DNA of 58,577 nt from an uncultured Mycoplasmatota bacterium (GTDB lineage: Bacteria > Bacillota_I > Bacilli_A > RF39 > UBA660). Shown here in pieces: positions 36,201 to 44,426 of this stretch (positions within the stretch are counted from its first letter, which is position 1; each line of letters begins with the position of its first letter). The stretch covers positions 1 through 58,577 of the forward strand of contig CASEIJ010000046.1 in the NCBI GenBank assembly GCA_949288035.1. The letters are read 5' to 3'. The notes below the pieces were generated by a model. It was not told the DNA's origin. It made no database searches and worked only from the letters and a program-made list of their open reading frames with translations. The position numbers and the translations under genes were made by a program.

Positions 36201-39200
36201 ATGGTGGAACCATTACTAATTTATTTGGTGGAAATGATGCAAGAGGAGAACCAAATGGAAATGTTGTTGTTAATTTAAACGGTGGTACGATTGAAAACGC
36301 TTATGGGGGAGGAAATAATACCCTTGTTACAACAACACAAGTAAATCAAAATGGTGCAACAGTAACAAATTTGTTTGGTGGAAGTAATCGTAGTGGAAAT
36401 GTAAACGCTGCTCATATTGCAGTACGTGGTGGTACTACCATCCAACTTTATGGAGGAAATAATGTTGGTGGTAAAACGACCACAACCGATATTACAATGA
36501 CTGCTGGAGAAGTAACGACCATGTATGGTGGTGGAAAACTAACGGATACAAACAGCAGTGAAATACAAGTATCCAACGGAAATGCAACTACAATTTATGG
36601 TGGTGGAGAACAAGCCAATATGGTAGACGATACGAACATCGATATTACTGGTGGAACCATTGGAACGATTTATGGTGGTTCTAACATGAAAGGGGATGTT
36701 CCAACCTCTCACTTAATGATACAAGGTGGTAATATTCAAGAAGTATATGGTGGAAATAACCAAGGTGGAATTACTGCTACAACGAATGTGTCATTATTAA
36801 ATGGAACCATTGGTAATGTCTATGGTGGTGGTAATAAAACATCGACGACAACTTCTCATGTTACATTAAATGGTTCTAATGTTAGTTATATTTATGGTGG
36901 AGGAAACCAAGCTGGAGTTACGACAACCAATGTCAATTTAATGACTGGAACTGCGGATTATACATTTGGTGGAAGTAATCAGAGTGGAACTGTTCAAACC
37001 GCAAATGTATCGGCTAGTAATCCAAATCAATTAGTTGTTAATAACGTTTATGGAGGAAATAACCAAGGTGGTTTAACCAATGATACATATGTCACATTAA
37101 ATGGAGGAAGTTATATCAACTTGTATGGAGGAGGAAATATGGCTCCAACCGATCGTCCTCATGTCCATGTAAGTGGCATTGAAATGACAGGTGAATTCTT
37201 TGGTGGAGGAAACCAAGCCGAAGTAACAGAAGATACAGAAGTAACATTTGAAAACTCTACCATCAATGGAGATTTATTCGGTGGTGGTAACTTAGGTGTT
37301 GTCTCTGGTAATACCAATGTCTATGTCACGAATTCCTATGTTGCAAGTAGTATTTATGCCGGAGGAAATGGTGCTACGGCAATTGTACTAGGAACGACAA
37401 AATTAGATGTCGATAATAATACAATTGTTGATAAACATGTCTTTGGAGGAGGAAATGCTGCCAATACCGGTAGTGAAGATAAAAATAATTCAGTTAGTAA
37501 AGTAAATATAGCTGGTGCAACAATTCATGGAAATGTCTATGGTGGTGCGAATACAGCTGTATTATATGGAATCGTAGAATTAAATATTGGAAAAGTAGAT
37601 GAACAATTAATTAAATCACCAATCAAAATCGATGGAACAGTCTTTGGTGGAGGAGAAGCCAATGCGAGTGGTGATCCAAACTACGATTATTCATTTATTA
37701 GTGTTACCAAAGGAATCAATATTCAAATTGATGGAGCTGGTTATGATGAATTTTATATCAAAGGTTCTATCTTTGGAAGTGGTAACGCATCTAGTACAGA
37801 AGGATATAGTTATATCGATATTTCAAACTATGGAACATTTGAACAATATCAAGAAAATATTTCTATTCAAAGAGCAGATATTGTCACATTAATCAATTCT
37901 GCTATTAAACTAGAAGGAACAACCGATAGAACAAACGAATTCTCAACAACGAAGTTTAGTATTAGTCGTGTCAAAGAATTTAAAATTGCGAATGATAGTG
38001 TTTTATTCTTAGAAAATGGTACGAACTTATTGGAAAAATGGAATAGTTTAAAAATTGATGGTGATAAAGAAGAAAAAGCAACAGTTACTATTAACGATGA
38101 TGGAACTGTTACGAAAAATGTCAATAATCGTGTCTATATGTTAGAAGGAAAGAACATGAATGTCGCAACTAATGAAGCGGTTACGAGTTATGGAGAAGTC
38201 AGTGGTATGACATTCTTTGGAATGTATCAATTAGATCGTAATGATCGTGTATTTACAGCCTTTTATGATAAGAAATACGAAGCTGGAGATGTAGTTGCTC
38301 CTGGAGAGTTTTATGCCTTTACATCTGGTAGTTATGTATTAGGATTACATAATACAAATCATGATATTACCAAAGATGGTTTCTACAGTAATTATGAAGA
38401 TGAAGAAGTTGAAGGAACGGTTGAAGTAAAATACATTGAACCTACACCAAGTGATGCTAGTTATTACATGTGGGTAATTGGAGAAACAGTTACTACATAT
38501 GAACTGACATTAACAGCTTCTAAATATGCAACATTAGGAACTTATGAATTACCTCTTGTTACATCAGTAGGAGCAAATACCCAATTTGAAATACTTGGAT
38601 TTAACTATCAAAATCTAGAAGAAGGATTCTCTTTAGTAGATCCTGATACCATTGAACGTGTCAATCAAGAAGGTAAAGCAGATGATGTGATGGGACTTCG
38701 TATGGAAGCTTCTAACAATGGATTTGTAACCAAAGGTCATACTGACTTTCAGACCAATGAACAAACACCAGTGGTTGGAACAACCAACTATAAAGCTGAA
38801 AACTCCAGTGCTGTTCCTAGTTTTATCTTCTACTTATATCACTCTAAAAACTTAACAAAACAAAGAGAATTAGGAACTGTCGTTATCTCTCTTTTAGAAA
38901 TTACACCAATTGATGAATTGAATAATGAAGTAACCAGAGTCAATATTAATGTTACTTTGAACTCAGCACTTTATTCTAATAATGAATATGAAGGTGCTAT
39001 GACATCGGGAGAAAAATATGATCTATTTGCTTCAACGCAAACAGATATTACGAATAAATCGACATTGAGTGCTTATTATTCACTTTATATGGAAACAGAT
39101 AAAACATATTATCAACAAGATTATCAACATGCTTTAGTTTCTAATTATGTACTTCCAGAAAAGACAAAAATTACTATGATTGATCTTACGAATGAACCGA

Positions 39201-40387
39201 CTTATTACTATCATGTTATGTCTAGTGAAGATGTTATAAGAGCCACAGCCGAACATCAACAATATGGAGAAAGTTCTTATTTCTTCAAAGACTTTATTAA
39301 GATGGGATCGACAAGCAGTGATAATCACTATCAAGAATGGGAAAATATGCAGAAGTACTATGCTCAGGACTTAGGCATCATTCAAGAAGAATTCATCTTT
39401 ATTGTTGACTTTGGAGATACCAATATCAGAGGTGATCAGATTGGTAATTCTCTTTTAATCGAACTGAGAAATGGTCAGAATCAAACACTACTGAGTGTTC
39501 TTGGTATTCAACATGCCAATCTAACCTACAATTTATACGATGAACAACAAGCGAAAATCGATATTGAAGGTACCTTATCTGATAATCCTGTTTATATTGG
39601 AGATAGTACCAACTTAGAATTAACAACCAACTTTATACAACCAAGTGTCAGTGGTTCAACTGTTGTCGATACAACTTATTTTGATAAACGATTGGGAATT
39701 TATATTACCATTTATGATGCGAATAATAATCAGTTAAACAATAGTAGTTTATTAGGATTAAATTATGAATTAGATGGTGTTACTTATTATCCGCGTATGG
39801 ATGGAAGTGTTCGTATTCCACTGGCTGATAAAGTAGCAAATGTATTCAGTCGTATTAAAATTAATACCAATACAGCCAATCTAATTAGTGGTACTTATAA
39901 ATTAAAAATTGAATCATTTGGTTCACCAGATGGAATTTACTTTGGAAACAATTCATCTGATCAAATTGAAATTCCATTGGAAATTGTAAATAGTAAATAT
40001 GGATTGGATGTTTCTTTAGATGATGAACAATTAACCATCGATAAAGAAACAGGATATACACAAGCAGAGAATAATGCACTCGTATTCCATGTGAAATATT
40101 CATCTAATTTAGCTAACCCAAATATTCGTGTTCGTCTATCACGTAGAACATATGATGATATTTATAGTACGGAATATGTGGATGTCAATTTATTAGATTA
40201 TATTACTAACCAATTAGAAGCAACTGGAGAATATGAATATATGTTTGAAGAAAATCCAACCGGCAACATGGATAAATTTATCTACTTAAAAGATTATCTA
40301 CAAAGTGGAACATATCGATTTGTATTTGCTCTATACGATGGAGATACTTTTATTGGCGATTGTACAGAATATGTTATAATAAAATAG
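33263..40387 (+). CDS. Giant secreted repeat protein, predicted beta-solenoid (2374 aa)
   Basis: A basic start and hydrophobic core (~11-32) form a signal peptide. Residues ~40-240 are beta-rich and end in an InlB-B-repeat-like piece (Y-A-S-W-T-R-A-T-V-A-Y). Residues ~265-380 have several cysteines (C-T-D-C, C-T-T-R-N-G-C). Residues ~540-1525 are tandem ~24-25-residue glycine-rich units centred on [FY]-G-G-[GSN]-N; I count about 29, as expected of a parallel beta-helix. The last ~850 residues are non-repetitive beta-rich domains. No LPxTG, S-layer or choline-binding motif is seen, so attachment is unexplained. Likely an adhesin or fibre/spore-surface protein. Confidence 0.88.
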   Translation: MRRKWQKKKQAYLLALFACIIPITTIAFTYGALKTANPTDTISRGIAGDTVYIDDSMSDYYYYTGQNYTNSDNGSLPTLSNKNIYGDTNLVKTTVIYDGTSYDGKHTGYVSFNEKQRKFVYEKYYPVENGYIEIELIDNPFSDAPNDLAFNGWMTNYRGAEISYDDNYYVRTVKVPVTYAGNLPQPIEIHMYASWTRATVAYVNGGTDVDAIQSQLKDKGMNEISTINYIYEYPDVAGYYKGGTITTTATKSSIFGGTDVDYGTCTDCYDESTNYYAEYTCEAPSFGFLETGTKTNTCQVFYLQDENDEYELGTTYYEKSGRRFVDANLQPTIIGTEESDLFQETSNMSGYYRQVTIPYQSPTTGYYNQDGVVQSGTCTTRNGCLLYELIQFYKDDGQEELLDPDMKYYYLTTRDTNIVVMNGNMSSAWDESSTKPFTLTGIYNDYDYHPIWNVSRLSVVCYADTRIENLTIVSSSYHGETNPSSSNSTNATLYGNYFNVKLGRNIKNDGTHVNFNTILGGLNNTSIWENGSFGSRSNPERYRFIVESGDYNASSSTMGSRTGTTGTELYTETTTIYGNDYDRATVNNSNLRLYFCAAGGWGGRIYSSNDDLIPAIYTIVKSGDFGTNSIDHTSGVYVGGRNGGTHYAPRSAKIEGGSIRNLIGGPLTASSKGDQNDIFIYMTGGEVDMIVGGAGTSTTYGNRILQITGGLVNYSVFGGSNGYDGSSSDGTLTGDSYIYVGGNATIGNDTMMNSNQTLWGAEAGSVFGSGNGNTRYATIGSVDHSNIIIADQAVVKRNVYGSGNYGTVGYSASSTSSTAIQLIGGTVNGSIFGSGNHSGSGRSGRVTSTIDITLNGGTVLDSIYGGSNQEGTVYGSSNITLVNGTIKDTYGGGLGENTYISQEVSVTAGNENTNALTVTGSVYGGSAYGVVNSTSKSNQASTYPTNVTVNAGTINGVFGGGKGDASITPYVAGNVTVTTNGGTITNLFGGNDARGEPNGNVVVNLNGGTIENAYGGGNNTLVTTTQVNQNGATVTNLFGGSNRSGNVNAAHIAVRGGTTIQLYGGNNVGGKTTTTDITMTAGEVTTMYGGGKLTDTNSSEIQVSNGNATTIYGGGEQANMVDDTNIDITGGTIGTIYGGSNMKGDVPTSHLMIQGGNIQEVYGGNNQGGITATTNVSLLNGTIGNVYGGGNKTSTTTSHVTLNGSNVSYIYGGGNQAGVTTTNVNLMTGTADYTFGGSNQSGTVQTANVSASNPNQLVVNNVYGGNNQGGLTNDTYVTLNGGSYINLYGGGNMAPTDRPHVHVSGIEMTGEFFGGGNQAEVTEDTEVTFENSTINGDLFGGGNLGVVSGNTNVYVTNSYVASSIYAGGNGATAIVLGTTKLDVDNNTIVDKHVFGGGNAANTGSEDKNNSVSKVNIAGATIHGNVYGGANTAVLYGIVELNIGKVDEQLIKSPIKIDGTVFGGGEANASGDPNYDYSFISVTKGINIQIDGAGYDEFYIKGSIFGSGNASSTEGYSYIDISNYGTFEQYQENISIQRADIVTLINSAIKLEGTTDRTNEFSTTKFSISRVKEFKIANDSVLFLENGTNLLEKWNSLKIDGDKEEKATVTINDDGTVTKNVNNRVYMLEGKNMNVATNEAVTSYGEVSGMTFFGMYQLDRNDRVFTAFYDKKYEAGDVVAPGEFYAFTSGSYVLGLHNTNHDITKDGFYSNYEDEEVEGTVEVKYIEPTPSDASYYMWVIGETVTTYELTLTASKYATLGTYELPLVTSVGANTQFEILGFNYQNLEEGFSLVDPDTIERVNQEGKADDVMGLRMEASNNGFVTKGHTDFQTNEQTPVVGTTNYKAENSSAVPSFIFYLYHSKNLTKQRELGTVVISLLEITPIDELNNEVTRVNINVTLNSALYSNNEYEGAMTSGEKYDLFASTQTDITNKSTLSAYYSLYMETDKTYYQQDYQHALVSNYVLPEKTKITMIDLTNEPTYYYHVMSSEDVIRATAEHQQYGESSYFFKDFIKMGSTSSDNHYQEWENMQKYYAQDLGIIQEEFIFIVDFGDTNIRGDQIGNSLLIELRNGQNQTLLSVLGIQHANLTYNLYDEQQAKIDIEGTLSDNPVYIGDSTNLELTTNFIQPSVSGSTVVDTTYFDKRLGIYITIYDANNNQLNNSSLLGLNYELDGVTYYPRMDGSVRIPLADKVANVFSRIKINTNTANLISGTYKLKIESFGSPDGIYFGNNSSDQIEIPLEIVNSKYGLDVSLDDEQLTIDKETGYTQAENNALVFHVKYSSNLANPNIRVRLSRRTYDDIYSTEYVDVNLLDYITNQLEATGEYEYMFEENPTGNMDKFIYLKDYLQSGTYRFVFALYDGDTFIGDCTEYVIIK
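34890..37830 (+). repeat. Coding tandem repeats, ~72-75 bp period (beta-solenoid region)
   Basis: The region encodes the G-G-T-I-x-x-I-Y-G-G-G-N units of the giant protein. The protein period is mostly 24-25 residues. DNA copies have diverged, but short blocks recur, such as GGAAATAACCAAGGTGG near 36755 and 37053. That could allow copy-number change by slippage or recombination. Confidence 0.75.
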
Positions 40388-40397
40388 GAGGATTCAT

Positions 40398-40523
40398 ATG
40401 GATGTAGAAAAAGTAAAAACAAGTGAGTTAATCGAATGTTATCAGATCGTTCAAAATTATCTAAAACAGTTAGAAACAGAGAAAAAAGAAGTGGAGAAAG
40501 AATTAAATGAAGGAAAAAATTGA
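40398..40523 (+). CDS. 41-residue helical protein (small ORF)
   Basis: It begins at ATG 40398, six bases after a perfect AGGAGG, 10 bases after the giant gene, and ends at TGA 40521-40523. The product is one charged helix (E-L-I-E-C-Y-Q-I-V-Q-N-Y-L-K near the middle, then K-Q-L-E-T-E-K-K-E-V-E-K-E-L). It overlaps the start of the next coiled-coil gene by 17 bases, suggesting coupled translation. No family recognised; the strong ribosome site is the main evidence that it is real. Confidence 0.7.
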   Translation: MDVEKVKTSELIECYQIVQNYLKQLETEKKEVEKELNEGKN

Positions 40524-42045
40524 AAAAGATATTGAACTAAGTCAAGAAGTATTTCAAAGTCTTCCTACGAATAACATCAAAAATAAAAAGAAATTTTTAA
40601 CTGAAATAGATAAAGAAATTGCTCACTATCAAGAAACATTAAATACCATTTATCAAGAATTAGTAAATAGACAAAAGCCATATATGTCTTTAACAGAACA
40701 TCAATATGAAGAATATGATGATGCTTTATTACAATTGACAAAAGCACTCTCATATACAAATAACTTAAGTACTGCATACGAGAAATTAAAGTTAGATAAA
40801 AATATTTATTGTTTAACCCATTATCAAAATAATGATTTAAAACAAAATAATCAAATATTAAAAAGAATGATCGATCTTTTCCAAAAAGTAGGAATCCCAT
40901 TACAAAGTAAAGATTTCACTTATACCAAGTTTGTTACTCAGTATATGGATTCCTTTTTCTCCTATCAGTATTATTTAGACAGTAAAGATTTAGAAAAAGT
41001 ATTCGAAGATCTTTATTGGAAAGATTCACATATGATTTTGGAAATAGAACTCAATATGAGACATCTATACTTAAAACATCAATCAGAATTTGAAAAATAC
41101 ATAAAAAAAACAAATCAAACATTACTATCTCATTTTAAACAGGGAGAAAAGAATTTAATCGATGATTATTCTTATTTAAGACATAAATTAGAACAAGTAA
41201 AATTAGAAGATAAAAATAATTTACTTTATTATTTTGTAACTGATACTTATCGCGTGGATGACTATGCAGAAAACAAAATAGAACCACTGATTCAGAAGTA
41301 TTTTAGTCACTATCCAAATCAACAATCATTAGAAGAAGTATATCAAGATACATTAAAGTTATTACATTCTCTTCAAGAATATCAAAATTATACGAAATAC
41401 GATTCATTTATTCAAAAAATGAAGAAGTTATATAAAGAAAATTTAGAGAAGAATGTAATTGCGAAACATATGAAGAAAATCAAAGAATTAGAGAAGAAAT
41501 TATGGAAATTAAATAAGAAATCAACACATTCCAGTAAAAAGACAAAAGTAGATAAATTAGAACCAGAAATTAATCAAGTGATTCAAGATATTCATGAACA
41601 GTATACAGAAATTGACCAAGTGATGTTTCAAACTGTGTTAAAAGAAAATATTCGTGATAATTCAACGATATTTAAAGCACTGTTATTATTAAGTCAATAC
41701 TATTGTTTTGTAGCTGATTTATGTCGTGAACAAAATAGTGACATTACTTATGAAGAGATTGATCAAATCCATCAAGAATTAACTTCTTTTGTATTAAATC
41801 CTGATAATACGATGATAAATAATATGACAATATTAGAAGATGTGAATCTTTCTGATATGGTAATTGCCAATTATCAATTGCTTGGTATTCAGATTACAAA
41901 AGATATGTTAGAAGGAAATCAATTAGATCTCTGTATGAGTGATTTAAAGAAAATATTAGTATATTATCAATTACAAAAACAGAAGATTTCTTTACAATCA
42001 TTAGAAGATATGAAGAAGATTCAAAAAATAATGGAAAAGAAATAA
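40507..42045 (+). CDS. Long helical/coiled-coil cytoplasmic protein, unknown
   Basis: 512 residues, almost all helix, rich in K, E, Q, L and Y. It has coiled-coil stretches near the start (~1-60) and around residues 300-360 (K-K-I-K-E-L-E-K-K-L-W-K-L-N-K-K). No signal peptide, membrane helix, P-loop or other motif is visible, so it should be cytoplasmic even though its operon encodes secreted proteins. It is translationally coupled to the 41-residue gene. A cytoplasmic assembly or secretion factor for the giant protein is possible. I do not recognise the family. Confidence 0.75.
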   Translation: MKEKIEKDIELSQEVFQSLPTNNIKNKKKFLTEIDKEIAHYQETLNTIYQELVNRQKPYMSLTEHQYEEYDDALLQLTKALSYTNNLSTAYEKLKLDKNIYCLTHYQNNDLKQNNQILKRMIDLFQKVGIPLQSKDFTYTKFVTQYMDSFFSYQYYLDSKDLEKVFEDLYWKDSHMILEIELNMRHLYLKHQSEFEKYIKKTNQTLLSHFKQGEKNLIDDYSYLRHKLEQVKLEDKNNLLYYFVTDTYRVDDYAENKIEPLIQKYFSHYPNQQSLEEVYQDTLKLLHSLQEYQNYTKYDSFIQKMKKLYKENLEKNVIAKHMKKIKELEKKLWKLNKKSTHSSKKTKVDKLEPEINQVIQDIHEQYTEIDQVMFQTVLKENIRDNSTIFKALLLLSQYYCFVADLCREQNSDITYEEIDQIHQELTSFVLNPDNTMINNMTILEDVNLSDMVIANYQLLGIQITKDMLEGNQLDLCMSDLKKILVYYQLQKQKISLQSLEDMKKIQKIMEKK

Positions 42046-42070
42046 AAAAATACCTAAATAGGTTGATTTA

Positions 42071-42079
42071 TGGTACAAT
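42071..42079 (+). promoter_or_regulatory. Extended -10 promoter of the second sip cluster
   Basis: TGGTACAAT (42071-42079), an extended -10 with no good -35, 20 bases before the ATG at 42100. No convincing terminator separates it from the preceding gene, so read-through is possible. Confidence 0.5.
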
Positions 42080-42099
42080 GAACATAAAGGAGTAGAAAA

Positions 42100-42630
42100 A
42101 TGAAGAAAGTTTTAAAAGCAATATTAGGAATTATAGGAATTTGTTATCTAGTTGTTGTGATCGCTGTAACAGCATGCTTACTTTGTTACAATAAATATAA
42201 AGTAACAGAAATGTTTGGTTATAGCTTTGTGATTATCGACGATAATTCAGATAGGTATCAAGAAGGAGATCTTGTTTTATTTCAAAAAAATGAATTAAAA
42301 GATATACGACGTACCGATGAGATTTTCTTTTATGAAGTAAAAAATGGTGTAGCTAGTATTCGCTATGGAACCATTACCGAAATAGTTCCTGTAAGTACTG
42401 AGGAAAGTACCTTTACAATTAATGATAATCATGATATTTCAAGTGAGAGTTTGATTGGTAAAACTGAAACAGCAAAAGTTTATCCAAAAATTGGAAAAGT
42501 ATTGGCTGTTTTAGAATCTCGTTTTGGATTTTTACTATTAGTAATCTTGCCAACTTTAGTTTTATTCTTATATGAACTATATCGTGTTATCATTGAAATT
42601 AAAACACCAATTGAAGAAGATGAAGAATGA
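42100..42630 (+). CDS. SipW-like signal peptidase homologue lacking catalytic residues (second copy)
   Basis: 176 residues with an N-terminal TM (~8-29), a beta domain and a C-terminal TM (~146-165), the SipW layout. Eight residues before the conserved G-D (56-57), where Ser belongs, is Asp48; the S-M-x-P motif is absent (I-I-D-D-N-S-D-R-Y). T-H-R-V is replaced by I-R-Y-G (~87-90). S-S-E-S-L-I-G-K is retained, as in the 24160 protein. Loss of both motifs in two separate copies argues for a conserved non-proteolytic role. It overlaps the next exported-protein gene by 4 bases (ATGA). Confidence 0.77.
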   Translation: MKKVLKAILGIIGICYLVVVIAVTACLLCYNKYKVTEMFGYSFVIIDDNSDRYQEGDLVLFQKNELKDIRRTDEIFFYEVKNGVASIRYGTITEIVPVSTEESTFTINDNHDISSESLIGKTETAKVYPKIGKVLAVLESRFGFLLLVILPTLVLFLYELYRVIIEIKTPIEEDEE

Positions 42631-43199
42631 AAAAGACACTGATTTTTATTAGTGTTGTCTTTTTGCTTCTCACAGTATTACAGGTGGCAAATAGTTTTGG
42701 ATTATTTGAAACAAAAATTGAAAATGAAACAGATTTAGAAGTTGCAAAATGGCATATTTTTGTCAATCAGTATGATTTGAATGGTGAAGCTCAAACTTTC
42801 TATGTCGATCAGATTACTTATACGGATCGTCAAGGAAATCGTGTGGATCGTTTCGCTCCAGGAGTCACTGGAATCTTTCAAATCGTTATTGATCCAAAAG
42901 ATACCGAAGTATCTTTTCAATATCGAATGAAAATCGATATGAGTCAAAATCAATATACACAAATTCAACTTGATCAAATTGAAGGACTGAACGGAATTCA
43001 ACTAACGGAACAAGATGGTGTTTACAGTCGTATTATGACATTAAATGAAATAGAAAATGGCGTAAAAGATACCATTCAGGTCACGTTTCACTGGGAGTAT
43101 GATGATCAATACAATGAAAGTGATTCCATGTTAGGACAAACCCCTGATAGTCAATTTACAATTCCAATTTCCATTCAGTTTGAACAGTATACAGAATAG
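42627..43199 (+). CDS. TasA/camelysin-like exported protein, paralogue of 30406
   Basis: 190 residues. A short basic start and hydrophobic segment (~4-22) lead to A-N-S-F-G-L-F-E-T-K-I-E-N-E-T-D. The mature region has E-V-A-K-W-H-I-F-V-N-Q-Y-D, R-F-A-P-G-V-T-G-I-F and D-P-K-D-T-E-V-S-F-Q-Y. These match the minus-strand protein at 30406-31002. It starts inside the stop of the inactive sip homologue (ATGA). The active signal peptidase encoded 21 bases downstream may be the one that processes it. Confidence 0.84.
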   Translation: MKKTLIFISVVFLLLTVLQVANSFGLFETKIENETDLEVAKWHIFVNQYDLNGEAQTFYVDQITYTDRQGNRVDRFAPGVTGIFQIVIDPKDTEVSFQYRMKIDMSQNQYTQIQLDQIEGLNGIQLTEQDGVYSRIMTLNEIENGVKDTIQVTFHWEYDDQYNESDSMLGQTPDSQFTIPISIQFEQYTE

Positions 43200-43220
43200 A
43201 ATAAAAAGCGTGGTGACATT

Positions 43221-43793
43221 ATGAAGAGTGGGACAATTTATAAAATTGCGAAAATTGTCGGCAATGTTTTATTTGCCGTTTTAGGTATTATTTTATTAAT
43301 ATGTTTATATTCTTTTGTCAGTATGAAAATACTATCACATAAATATGTCAATTTATTTTCATACACATGCTTTCAAATTGGAAGTAATAGTATGTCACCA
43401 ACCATTACAACGAATGATTTAATCATTGTTCATTTAAATGAAGATATAAAAGAGGGGGATATCCTCACATATGAAGATGGAGATACATTTGTAACCCATC
43501 GTGTGATGGAAGTCAATGATACAGGTTATATTACGAAAGGAGATGCCAATCAAAGTGAAGATCAAGCCATCTTAAAAGAACAAGTAGTAGGAAAAGTTGT
43601 TAAAATATTACCAAATTTTGGTGTTTGGTTTAAAGTGATTACAACACCTAAAATTATTATTTTAATATGTATTACACTATTATGTTTTTCACTGGCATTC
43701 TCTTATACAGGAAAAAAATATTTATCGCGAGATGATGATTTTGGTATTTATTACTCTGGTATCAAAATGAAAAAGGAGAATTCAGATGATTGA
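43221..43793 (+). CDS. sipW: SipW-type signal peptidase, catalytically complete (second copy)
   Basis: 190 residues. It has an N-terminal TM (~12-34), then Ser57 in G-S-N-S-M-S-P, His93 in V-T-H-R-V and the acid motif K-G-D-A-N-Q-S-E-D (Asp108/Asp114). All the expected SipW-class catalytic elements are present, with a C-terminal TM (~144-163). It is therefore an active signal peptidase sitting between two exported-protein genes (42627 and 43786) and near 44427, all plausible substrates. It overlaps the next gene by 8 bases. Confidence 0.94.
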   Translation: MKSGTIYKIAKIVGNVLFAVLGIILLICLYSFVSMKILSHKYVNLFSYTCFQIGSNSMSPTITTNDLIIVHLNEDIKEGDILTYEDGDTFVTHRVMEVNDTGYITKGDANQSEDQAILKEQVVGKVVKILPNFGVWFKVITTPKIIILICITLLCFSLAFSYTGKKYLSRDDDFGIYYSGIKMKKENSDD

Positions 43794-44340
43794 TAAAAAG
43801 AAATTTTTATATTTCAATCGTATTACAGTTGCGGTAATTGGAATTTTTATCTTGTTATCATGTACACGTTTTGCTTTTTCTAAATTTTATACAAATGGTC
43901 AAGGAGAAGCAATCAGTGAAATCGCTTTTTATACCATCAATCCAGGCACACAAACGCAGACATTAAAAATGTTTGATATAAAACCAGATGGAAAAGATTA
44001 TGTTTACGATATAAACGTATCGAATTTTCAAGATAACAATGTCAGTGAAGTAGATATGGAATATCACTTATCATTGCGAACAACAACCAATATACCAATT
44101 GAATATAAGATTTATCTGAATGGTAGTACCATGAATGAGTTCAATCAAAAAGAAGTGATTCAAGACGAAGATGGAATGTACTTTTTCCGTTTTCAAGCAC
44201 CAGTAGGAAATTTCCAAAAAAATGTTGAGAAAACAGATCATTATCAATTAGTTGTTAATTTTCCAAGTATATATAACGAAGAAACGTATCAAGACTTAAT
44301 AGAAAGTGTAGAAGTGACAATTGATGCAGAACAATTGTAA
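43786..44340 (+). CDS. TasA-like exported protein
   Basis: 184 residues. The N-terminal signal region is basic, then hydrophobic (~15-28), then R-F-A-F-S-K-F-Y-T-N, reminiscent of SipW-class sites. The beta-rich mature part includes Y-D-I-N-V-S-N-F-Q-D-N-N-V-S-E-V-D-M-E-Y, a TasA-like strand pattern also seen in camelysin-type proteins. An L-L-S-C in the hydrophobic segment looks like a lipobox, but the following residues favour SipW-type cleavage. It starts inside the active sip gene, so it is that enzyme's likeliest substrate. Confidence 0.8.
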   Translation: MIDKKKFLYFNRITVAVIGIFILLSCTRFAFSKFYTNGQGEAISEIAFYTINPGTQTQTLKMFDIKPDGKDYVYDINVSNFQDNNVSEVDMEYHLSLRTTTNIPIEYKIYLNGSTMNEFNQKEVIQDEDGMYFFRFQAPVGNFQKNVEKTDHYQLVVNFPSIYNEETYQDLIESVEVTIDAEQL

Positions 44341-44367
44341 ATTAATTGTGAAAAATGTGAAAAAATG

Positions 44368-44397
44368 TTGCGATACTGATTTTGATTATGATAAAAT
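44368..44397 (+). promoter_or_regulatory. Promoter of the 44427 gene, with shared -10 motif
   Basis: TTGCGA (44368-44373), an 18-bp spacer and TAAAAT (44392-44397) within TATGATAAAAT (44387-44397). TTGCGATA is also shared with the promoter at 31122. Confidence 0.7.
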
Positions 44398-44426
44398 AGA
44401 AATAGTAGAATAGGTAGGGATTATGT

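Noticed and set aside
34890-37830. Repeated DNA blocks resembling a repeat array or CRISPR
   Set aside because: The repeats are in frame, diverged and encode the glycine-rich units of one long ORF. There are no identical repeats with unique spacers and no cas genes.
37632-38124. Two ORFs overlapping the giant gene (37632-37892 plus, 37867-38124 minus)
   Set aside because: Both are inside the continuous 2374-codon frame and lack ribosome sites.
42051-42068. Terminator between the coiled-coil gene and the second sip cluster
   Set aside because: The inverted repeat there has only about four base pairs and no T-run.
43786-44340. Lipoprotein because of an L-L-S-C sequence
   Set aside because: The Cys lies inside the hydrophobic core, followed by T-R-F-A-F-S-K-F, which fits a SipW-type region better than a lipobox end.
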